Assembly: GCA_039105265.1 (NCBI GenBank)
Contig: JAPFFF010000382.1
Location: forward strand, 1-24,128
DNA from: Tritrichomonas musculus
Lineage: Eukaryota; Parabasalia; Tritrichomonadida; Tritrichomonadidae
Direction: 5' to 3'
DNA length: 24,128 nt
Shown: positions 9,336-16,500 of the stretch, piece after piece
Layout: the number at the start of each line of letters is the position of its first letter
How positions within the stretch are numbered: the stretch's first letter is position 1
The notes under the pieces: generated by a model
The model's input: the letters and a program-made list of their open reading frames with translations, nothing else
Database searches by the model: none
What the model was told of the DNA's origin: nothing
Program-made: the position numbers and the translations under genes

Positions 9336-9715
9336 CCGTTTTCCCACATAATTTCGCACAAGGGTAATTATTAAAAGAATAAAAGGGTAATTTTTTTTAA
9401 ACCTAGTTTATAGTTAGCATAAATGTATAATAGTATTTGGATTTTAAATTCAATATAAAGAGATTGTGCATTGAAATTTAATGAATGAAGACATAATTAA
9501 ATATTTCGAAAATCGAGGTTAACAAATTTCGATGAAAATTTGTACAATCATTCTTTAATAACGATATATAAACATATTTCGTTTATATTTCACGATCTCA
9601 AGAACTTCCCCAAATAAATCATTTTCTTGTAATATTATAAAAATAAACGTACTTTTTTCTATATAAATTACCCTTTTATAAAATTACCCTTGTGCGAAAT
9701 TATGTGGGAGAAGGG
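9336..9715. mobile_element. 380-bp inverted-repeat element (MITE)
   Basis: The ends form a long inverted repeat. The core CCCACATAATTTCGCACAAG at 9343-9362 is matched exactly in reverse complement at 9689-9708, and similarity extends inward through further AAGGGTAATT words to about 9393 and 9665, some 60 bases per arm. TA dinucleotides lie just outside both ends (9334-9335 and 9716-9717), as expected for Tc1/mariner-type insertion. This boundary is less certain, because weaker similarity (CACTTTTT) continues outwards. The interior is AT-rich and non-coding. The right end abuts the BTB/LC8 pseudogene and may have removed or displaced its 5' end. Confidence 0.65.
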
Positions 9716-9732
9716 TATAAAATAAAAAAGTG

Positions 9733-10260
9733 TGAATTCTTGAAAGAAAACTCAGATATCATAATATATTTGCACTCTCGAGAACTTATCGAATCTTCTT
9801 TAATGGAATTCTTGAAAAATTCAATTAAAAATCAAAGAAAGAATTACCTATTGCTGGAAGATCACATCCAGGGGGAGCTTGTTTTAATTATCAATAGAAC
9901 ATTGACATTGATAACGATATTAACATTCAAAAAGTTGCAAATGAATGTATTGAATTAATCCATAGTAATTTTAATTATCAAAATTCCAATATTTAAAAAT
10001 TAGTTCAATTTTTATCAAAAAAATCTCCAACTAAAGTTCCAATATTATTATAATATGATTATCTTTATAATAAAGATTTAAAAAAAGTGAAAAAATCACT
10101 CAATAATACTAAAAAAAAATTGATTAGTGTTATATCACAGCAGGAAGATAAAATTAAAATTTTAGAACACGAAAATTCAGAAAAACAAAATAAGATTGAA
10201 GAAATTGAAAAGAAACTTATCAATGAAAAAGAAAAACATAAAAAAATATGTTGATGAAGA
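9733..10260 (+). pseudogene. BTB/BACK-like trichomonad family protein with coiled coil, decayed
   Basis: The 5' part (NSDIIIYLHSRELIESS, then LMEFLKNSIKNQ) and the later part (DINIQKVANECIELIHSN, SPTKVPILL, YDYLYNKDLKKVKKSL) have the pattern of an abundant trichomonad family related to BTB/BACK proteins, ending in a Lys/Glu-rich coiled coil (10130-10250). The frame changes near 9905, has stops at about 10000 and 10054, and closes at 10251-10256. No N-terminal BTB half is visible; the sequence begins at the edge of the 9336-9715 element. The coiled coil is collinear with the LC8 ORF downstream, which starts in another frame after an A-run near 10231-10245, so the two were probably one gene. 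The family assignment is from memory of the pattern and needs a search. Confidence 0.6.
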
Positions 10261-10870
10261 ATCAATACCTTTATATGATAGAGGTGATTACAGCAAAGTA
10301 AATATTAGAAAAAATGAAATGAATGATGATCAAAAGGACTATGTGATAGATATTACTAAAAAAAGTCTCAACATGCATAAGGATCATTTTGAATGTGCCA
10401 AATATATTAAAGATCAACTCGAAAACAAATATGATGGGAAATGGTGTGTTATTCTTCGTACAAAAAATTATGGTGCTTCTTACGCTACTTATTATGATAA
10501 ATGCTACATTCGTTTCACAATTGGTGAATTTTATGTCGTAATTTTGAAATCTAGTTTAGGTGATAAATCAATACGCTTATATGATAAAGGAGATTACAGC
10601 AAAGTAAATATCATATCAAATGAAATGAATGATGATCAAAAGGACTATGTGATAGATATTACTAAAAAAAGTCTCAACATGCATAAGGATCATTTTGAAT
10701 GTGCCAAATATATTAAAGATCAACTCGAAAACAAATATGATGATAATTGGTGTGTTATTCTTCGTACAAAAAAATATTGTGCTTCTGACTTTACTTATTA
10801 TGATAAATATTACATTTATTTCACAATTGGTGAATTTGGTGTCATGATTTTCAAATCTAGTTTAAAATAA
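10196..10870 (+). CDS. Tandem dynein light chain (LC8-like) protein
   Basis: A 224-residue open frame holding two LC8/DYNLL-type domains back to back. Each has the LC8 order: a beta-strand and MNDDQ segment, two helices (VIDITKKSLNMHKDHFECAK, YIKDQLENKYD), then W-C-V-I-L-R, GxSYxTYYDK and YIRFTIGEF.VVILKSS. This parallels human LC8 (SVECATQALEKYNIEKDI, KKEFDKKYNPTWHCIVG, FIYFYLGQVAILLFKSG). LC8 normally is a single 89-residue domain that dimerises and binds short linear motifs in dynein intermediate chain and many other proteins, so a covalent pair could act as a built-in dimer. Copy 1 is 10261-10566 and copy 2 is 10567-10867, period 306 bases. The GxSY groove strand is intact in copy 1 but altered (CASDFTYYDK) in copy 2. 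The first ATG gives a basic 20-residue leader from the old coiled coil in a new frame. Whether it is expressed is uncertain, since the upstream part is decayed. Confidence 0.7.
   Translation: MKKLKRNLSMKKKNIKKYVDEESIPLYDRGDYSKVNIRKNEMNDDQKDYVIDITKKSLNMHKDHFECAKYIKDQLENKYDGKWCVILRTKNYGASYATYYDKCYIRFTIGEFYVVILKSSLGDKSIRLYDKGDYSKVNIISNEMNDDQKDYVIDITKKSLNMHKDHFECAKYIKDQLENKYDDNWCVILRTKKYCASDFTYYDKYYIYFTIGEFGVMIFKSSLK
10261..10867 (+). repeat. Two 306-bp direct repeats coding for LC8 domains
   Basis: Copy 1 (10261-10566) and copy 2 (10567-10867) are in frame. They are identical for 125 bases (10312-10436 against 10618-10742), while the segments on either side are clearly diverged. An abrupt identity block inside an older duplication suggests local gene conversion. 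Confidence 0.85.
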
Positions 10871-10945
10871 AAAATAATAATTAGTAATTGCTTATTATTG
10901 TTTGATTTTTTTAGTAAACAATTCAAATTGGTTTATTTAGGTGAA

Positions 10946-10950
10946 TCATT
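10946..10950 (+). promoter_or_regulatory. Initiator (Inr) for the BspA-like gene
   Basis: TCATT fits the trichomonad initiator, with the A at 10948 ten bases before the ATG triplet run at 10958. It supports 10958 as the true start and argues that this short LRR gene is complete at its 5' end. Confidence 0.5.
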
Positions 10951-10957
10951 TTTTTTA

Positions 10958-11899
10958 ATGATGATGAACGACAATGCGTTTTTAGGATGTCCTAAATTAA
11001 GAATTGTTGAAATCAGAGAAGGAGTTAATGAAATTGGTTCGAATGCATTCAGCAGTTGTTTATCATTGGCACGAGTTTCTCTTCCTAATTCAATCAGTAT
11101 TCTCAAAGTTGGAACATTTTCATTTTGTAAATCATTGACCGAAATTTCAATTCCACCATCAGTTACATCTATTGAAAACTATGCATTCAAAGGATGCAAT
11201 TCATTATCATCAATTTCACTTCCATCATCCATAAAGACGATAGGTCAAAATGTTTTTTATGATTGTATGACATTACATATAAAAGGCGACATTAATATTA
11301 TTCCAGATAATACATTTTATTCGTGTGAATCATTGACCGAGATCATCCTTCCTCCATCATTAACAACTATTGGAAATTCTGCTTTTGGTAGCTGTCGTTC
11401 ATTAATAAAAATAACAAATCCTTCTTCAGTTTCAAAAATTGAAAAGTGTGCATTCAGTTATTGTTATGAATTGAGAGAAATAACAATTCCTTCTTCAGTT
11501 TTAGAAATTGGTGATTTAGCATTCAGTGGTTGTTCATTATTAACAGAAATAACAATTCCACCTTCAATAACCAGAATTAACGATAGAGTTTTCTTCCAAT
11601 GTTCATCACTAAAACGAATAATTATTCCATCGTCAGTGCAGTCAATCGGATCTAATGCATTTGGAGAATGCAAATCTCTGGAAGAAATTACAATTCCTTC
11701 ATCTGTAATAAAAATGGATTCCTGTGCTTTTGCTGAATGTTCATCATTGTCCCAAGTGTCAATTCTTTCTTCTGAAATTTATTTTGGGGATAGAGTTTTT
11801 GATAACTTCTATAAGTTGAAAGAAATATCAGTTCCCTATTCAGCGAAAATAGATACATCCTCTTCATTTCCATCAGATATACGAATAATACGAAAATGA
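10958..11899 (+). CDS. BspA-like leucine-rich repeat protein
   Basis: About 313 residues, almost wholly LRR_5/BspA repeats of 23 residues with the consensus (A)F..C.SL.EI.IPSSV..IG. Roughly 12 repeats can be followed from residue about 5 to the end, for example SLTEISIPPSVTSIENYAF. I start it at the ATG at 10958 because the frame upstream has no ATG and an initiator lies ten bases before. There is no signal peptide, membrane anchor or kinase tail. Many BspA proteins of Trichomonas are surface proteins with a C-terminal membrane span, whereas others lack one and are probably intracellular or secreted by other routes; this one is of the latter type. The repeats are well kept and there are no internal stops. 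It lies head to tail behind the LC8 ORF, 87 bases away. The ligand is unknown. Confidence 0.85.
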   Translation: MMMNDNAFLGCPKLRIVEIREGVNEIGSNAFSSCLSLARVSLPNSISILKVGTFSFCKSLTEISIPPSVTSIENYAFKGCNSLSSISLPSSIKTIGQNVFYDCMTLHIKGDINIIPDNTFYSCESLTEIILPPSLTTIGNSAFGSCRSLIKITNPSSVSKIEKCAFSYCYELREITIPSSVLEIGDLAFSGCSLLTEITIPPSITRINDRVFFQCSSLKRIIIPSSVQSIGSNAFGECKSLEEITIPSSVIKMDSCAFAECSSLSQVSILSSEIYFGDRVFDNFYKLKEISVPYSAKIDTSSSFPSDIRIIRK

Positions 11900-12121
11900 A
11901 AAATTTTATAATAAAATTCTAATTTTTCAAGATATAATAGTGATAATTATTTTTTTGAGTTTGTAAATGAATGCTGAATCATAGAAAAGATACCAATAAT
12001 ATAAAACTGAAAATTTTTATTAAATACATAAATTGTAGTTTACTTTCAGCCTCAATTAACTTTTACATATATGCTATAACTCTCAAAATTGAAAGGATAA
12101 AAAAATTTAAGATAACTTTTG
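11900..12121. other. Intergenic spacer
   Basis: AT-rich stretch between the BspA-like gene and the small mariner-type element. No coding frame or repeat seen. Confidence 0.5.
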
Positions 12122-12222
12122 TAAAGTGCGTCCACAATTAAGAAAGTATTTTTTGAATAAGCTCATAGAAATATTGAATGAGTTTTCACAATTTTAACTA
12201 TCCTAATAGTGGACACACTTTA
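12122..12222. mobile_element. 97-bp Tc1/mariner-type mini-element with TA duplications
   Basis: The element 12124-12220 starts AAGTGCGTCCAC and ends with the complement of AAGTGTGTCCAC; both ends continue with (A/T)ATTA(A/G)GA(A/T)AG, giving inverted ends of about 25 bases with a few mismatches. It is flanked by TA at 12122-12123 and 12221-12222, the target duplication of Tc1/mariner transposons, which are known in Trichomonas. At 97 bp it is nearly all inverted repeat and can fold on itself. Its right end lies against the kinase remnant and supplies part of that frame's stop codon. Confidence 0.75.
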
Positions 12223-12657
12223 GTTCTTTCTTAAGAATATATTATAACTTTTTCTTAAAAAGTCATATATTTGTCTGACAATCTCTATCTTCCTGACTTC
12301 ATAAACAGTTCCACTTGCACCATTTCCAAGTTCTTTAATTCTTTCAAGATTTTTGATCGTTTCTAAATCTAAAATTTGAATCATGTTAGATTTTTGGGTT
12401 ATTCTTTCATTACTTGGCGATTTTGCTTGATTTTCACTTCTCTCTTTCAATAAGTTCTCAAGTTCTTGAATTCTTTTCTTAAACTGTTTTCTTCATTTGA
12501 TCTAATTCTGAATCATTGGAATTAAGAGAACTTGATCTTAATCTTTTGGTGGTTACTTCTTGTTCTACAGATAATTGATATAAACGGTCGACTTCTTTAT
12601 TCTGTACTTGGATCTGAACGGCAGATCTGATTAAGTTTTTTGAGAGAGTAAATGGTC
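12220..12657 (-). pseudogene. Remnant of a coiled-coil/protein kinase gene
   Basis: Read from high to low coordinates, a charged coiled-coil segment (VDRLYQLSVEQEVTTKR, then LRKRIQELENLLKERSEN) leads into NLERIKELGNGASGTVYEV, the N-terminal strand and glycine loop of a protein kinase domain. The linker plus glycine loop layout matches trichomonad TKL-type kinases such as the LRR-kinase at 165-2567. After about ten further residues the similarity stops, and the frame ends at the edge of the mini-element, so nearly the whole kinase domain is missing. A frameshift near 12490 separates the coiled-coil halves. No upstream ATG or LRR region is found; the frame opens after a stop near 12658. Clearly non-functional. 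Confidence 0.7.
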
Positions 12658-12696
12658 ATAAATTCGTTTTATTATTATGAAAAGGTTTATAGAGTT

Positions 12697-12721
12697 TTAA
12701 ATAAAATAAAATAAAATAAAA
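12697..12721 (+). repeat. AAATA microsatellite before the split gene
   Basis: Four to five tandem copies of a TAAAA/AAATA pentamer directly precede the ATG at 12722. It would form the leader of the BTB/BACK-like gene. No initiator motif is seen within 20 bases of this start. Confidence 0.6.
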
Positions 12722-12850
12722 ATGGAAGATTCGAGTTTATCTGTCCAGTTGAAGAAAAATAAAACAAGAGATCATAAATTTTTTGTTTATAAAGATAAGA
12801 AATATCCTTTCAATTTCAATCTTTTCAAAGAAAATTCAAATTACCCGTAG
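12722..12850 (+). pseudogene. BTB/BACK-like protein, 5' part, split by the 8-kb element
   Basis: From the ATG at 12722, 41 host codons read MEDSSLSVQLKKNK, then HKFFVYKDKKYPFNFNLF and KENSNY, before the frame enters the inserted element and meets a TAG at 12848-12850. The '(F/L)VY..KKYPFNF.LF' pattern is the usual beginning of a large trichomonad family with a BTB-like N-terminal half. The partner piece resumes at 20911: removing 12844-20910 and one TA gives ...SNY-FYKNRKHLKKVKEI... in one frame. The gene as found can only make a 42-residue stub. Confidence 0.75.
12842..12843. repeat. Left TA target duplication of the 8-kb element
   Basis: TA lies immediately outside the left inverted repeat and is matched by TA at 20911-20912. 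One TA belongs to the host Tyr codon. Confidence 0.7.
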
Positions 12851-12887
12851 TAATATCGACGTTGCAGATTTGCGCCATTTTTATTTT
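12844..12887 (+). repeat. Left terminal inverted repeat of the 8-kb element
   Basis: 44 bases identical to the reverse complement of 20867-20910. It begins CCCGTAGTAATATCGACG and ends in ATTTTTATTTT. It is richer in CG dinucleotides than the surrounding DNA. Confidence 0.85.
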
Positions 12888-12903
12888 GTAATACAAGAAT
12901 GGC

Positions 12904-12930
12904 CACTTTTTGAGCTTCGCTCAAAAAGTG
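12904..12930. repeat. Perfect 12-bp hairpin inside the left end
   Basis: CACTTTTTGAGC, loop TTC, then GCTCAAAAAGTG. It lies 16 bases inside the left terminal repeat and has no partner at the right end, so the element is asymmetric. It could be a transposase-related subterminal structure or a relic of another insertion; the function is unknown. Confidence 0.7.
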
Positions 12931-13030
12931 TCCTATGTTAAATAATGTAAAAAAAAAAAAAAAAAAAATTTTGAACAAATAAAAACTAAAAGAAAAATAA
13001 TATAAATAAAAAAATATTTAAAACTTTTAG
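12931..13030. other. AT-rich spacer between hairpin and satellite
   Basis: Contains an oligo-A run of about 19 bases near 12951-12969 and otherwise only A/T-rich sequence. No coding frame. Confidence 0.4.
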
Positions 13031-13031
13031 T

Positions 13032-13514
13032 TGCAGGTGGAAGTTTAATTCGCGTAATTAGTTCCAACTGCAGCTAAGTTGCGATAGCTGCAGGTGGAAG
13101 TTTGAAATGGTACATTTAAGTAATTACTTCCACCTGAAGCTATCGCAGTTTAGCTGCAGGTGGAAGTTTAATTCGCGTAATTAGTTCCAACTGCAGCTAA
13201 GTTGCGATAGCTGCAGGTGGAAGTTTGAAATGGTACATTTAAGTAATTACTTCCACCTGAAGCTATCGCAGTTTAGCTGCAGGTGGAAGTTTAATTCGCG
13301 TAATTAGTTCCAACTGCAGCTAAGTTGCGATAGCTGCAGGTGGAAGTTTGAAATGGTACATTTAAGTAATTACTTCCACCTAAAGCTATCGCAGTTTAGC
13401 TGCAGGTGGAAGTTTAATTCGCGTAATTAGTTCCAACTGCAGCTAAGTTGCGATAGCTGCAGGTGGAAGTTTGAAATGGTACATTTAAGTAATTACTTCC
13501 ACCTTTAGCTATCG
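13032..13514. repeat. Satellite family A: about four 123-bp units
   Basis: Units start at TGCAGGTGGAAGTTTAATTC at 13032, 13155, 13278 and 13401, an exact 123-base period, and are almost identical to each other. Each consists of two related halves of about 61 bases, each opening GCAGGTGGAAGTTT and closing with TTCCAACTGC or TTCCACCTG, so each half can fold back on itself. The last unit passes into family B near 13505-13515 (CCACCTTTAGCTATCGCAGC). Confidence 0.93.
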
Positions 13515-16500
13515 CAGCTCAGCCGCAGGTGGAAACTTGGTTTCCTTATTTATTTACTTCCACCTGCAGCTGAGAAGCGATAGCCGCAGGTGGAAGGCTA
13601 AATTGGTAAATAGTGATTTTCCACCTGCAGCTGTCGCAGCTCAGCCGCAGGTGGAAGATTGGTTTCCTTATTTATTTACCTCCACCTGCAGCTGAGAAGC
13701 GATAGCCGCAGGTGGAAGGCTAAATTGGTAAATAGTGATTTTCCACCTGCAGCTGTCGCAGCTCAGCCGCAGGTGGAAGATTGGTTTCCTTATTTATTTA
13801 CTTCCACCTGCAGCTGAGAAGCGATAGCCGCAGGTGGAAGGCTAAATTGGTAAATAGTGATTTTCCACCTGCAGCTGTCGCAGCTCAGCCGCAGGTGGAA
13901 GATTGGTTTCCTTATTTATTTACTTCCACCTGCAGCTGAGAAGCGATAGCCGCAGGTGGAAGGCTAAATTGGTAAATAGTGATTTTCCACCTGCAGCTGT
14001 CGCAGCTCAGCCGCAGGTGGAAGATTGGTTTCCTTATTTATTTACCTCCACCTGCAGCTGAGAAGCGATAGCCGCAGGTGGAAGGCTAAATTGGTAAATA
14101 GTGATTTTCCACCTGCAGCTGTCGCAGCTCAGCCGCAGGTGGAAGATTGGTTTCCTTATTTATTTACCTCCACCTGCAGCTGAGAAGCGATAGCCGCAGG
14201 TGGAAGGCTAAATTGGTAAATAGTGATTTTCCACCTGCAGCTGTCGCAGCTCAGCCGCAGGTGGAAGATTGGTTTCCTTATTTATTTACCTCCACCTGCA
14301 GCTGAGAAGCGATAGCCGCAGGTGGAAGGCTAAATTGGTAAATAGTGATTTTCCACCTGCAGCTGTCGCAGCTCAGCCGCAGGTGGAAGATTGGTTTCCT
14401 TATTTATTTACCTCCACCTGCAGCTGAGAAGCGATAGCCGCAGGTGGAAGGCTAAATTGGTAAATAGTGATTTTCCACCTGCAGCTGTCGCAGCTCAGCC
14501 GCAGGTGGAAGATTGGTTTCCTTATTTATTTACCTCCACCTGCAGCTGAGAAGCGATAGCCGCAGGTGGAAGGCTAAATTGGTAAATAGTGATTTTCCAC
14601 CTGCAGCTGTCGCAGCTCAGCCGCAGGTGGAAGATTGGTTTCCTTATTTATTTACTTCCACCTGCAGCTGAGAAGCGATAGCCGCAGGTGGAAGGCTAAA
14701 TTGGTAAATAGTGATTTTCCACCTGCAGCTGTCGCAGCTCAGCCGCAGGTGGAAGATTGGTTTCCTTATTTATTTACCTCCACCTGCAGCTGAGAAGCGA
14801 TAGCCGCAGGTGGAAGGCTAAATTGGTAAATAGTGATTTTCCACCTGCAGCTGTCGCAGCTCAGCCGCAGGTGGAAGATTGGTTTCCTTATTTATTTACC
14901 TCCACCTGCAGCTGAGAAGCGATAGCCGCAGGTGGAAGGCTAAATTGGTAAATAGTGATTTTCCACCTGCAGCTGTCGCAGCTCAGCCGCAGGTGGAAGA
15001 TTGGTTTCCTTATTTATTTACCTCCACCTGCAGCTGAGAAGCGATAGCCGCAGGTGGAAGGCTAAATTGGTAAATAGTGATTTTCCACCTGCAGCTGTCG
15101 CAGCTCAGCCGCAGGTGGAAGATTGGTTTCCTTATTTATTTACCTCCACCTGCAGCTGAGAAGCGATAGCCGCAGGTGGAAGGCTAAATTGGTAAATAGT
15201 GATTTTCCACCTGCAGCTGTCGCAGCTCAGCCGCAGGTGGAAGATTGGTTTCCTTATTTATTTACCTCCACCTGCAGCTGAGAAGCGATAGCCGCAGGTG
15301 GAAGGCTAAATTGGTAAATAGTGATTTTCCACCTGCAGCTGTCGCAGCTCAGCCGCAGGTGGAAGATTGGTTTCCTTATTTATTTACCTCCACCTGCAGC
15401 TGAGAAGCGATAGCCGCAGGTGGAAGGCTAAATTGGTAAATAGTGATTTTCCACCTGCAGCTGTCGCAGCTCAGCCGCAGGTGGAAGATTGGTTTCCTTA
15501 TTTATTTACTTCCACCTGCAGCTGAGAAGCGATAGCCGCAGGTGGAAGGCTAAATTGGTAAATAGTGATTTTCCACCTGCAGCTGTCGCAGCTCAGCCGC
15601 AGGTGGAAGATTGGTTTCCTTATTTATTTACCTCCACCTGCAGCTGAGAAGCGATAGCCGCAGGTGGAAGGCTAAATTGGTAAATAGTGATTTTCCACCT
15701 GCAGCTGTCGCAGCTCAGCCGCAGGTGGAAGATTGGTTTCCTTATTTATTTACTTCCACCTGCAGCTGAGAAGCGATAGCCGCAGGTGGAAGGCTAAATT
15801 GGTAAATAGTGATTTTCCACCTGCAGCTGTCGCAGCTCAGCCGCAGGTGGAAGATTGGTTTCCTTATTTATTTACCTCCACCTGCAGCTGAGAAGCGATA
15901 GCCGCAGGTGGAAGGCTAAATTGGTAAATAGTGATTTTCCACCTGCAGCTGTCGCAGCTCAGCCGCAGGTGGAAGATTGGTTTCCTTATTTATTTACCTC
16001 CACCTGCAGCTGAGAAGCGATAGCCGCAGGTGGAAGGCTAAATTGGTAAATAGTGATTTTCCACCTGCAGCTGTCGCAGCTCAGCCGCAGGTGGAAGATT
16101 GGTTTCCTTATTTATTTACCTCCACCTGCAGCTGAGAAGCGATAGCCGCAGGTGGAAGGCTAAATTGGTAAATAGTGATTTTCCACCTGCAGCTGTCGCA
16201 GCTCAGCCGCAGGTGGAAGATTGGTTTCCTTATTTATTTACTTCCACCTGCAGCTGAGAAGCGATAGCCGCAGGTGGAAGGCTAAATTGGTAAATAGTGA
16301 TTTTCCACCTGCAGCTGTCGCAGCTCAGCCGCAGGTGGAAGATTGGTTTCCTTATTTATTTACCTCCACCTGCAGCTGAGAAGCGATAGCCGCAGGTGGA
16401 AGGCTAAATTGGTAAATAGTGATTTTCCACCTGCAGCTGTCGCAGCTCAGCCGCAGGTGGAAGATTGGTTTCCTTATTTATTTACTTCCACCTGCAGCTG

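Noticed and set aside
9692-9958. Independent 88-residue gene
   Set aside because: It begins inside the inverted-repeat element and changes frame where the family similarity continues in another frame; treated as part of the decayed BTB/BACK-like gene.
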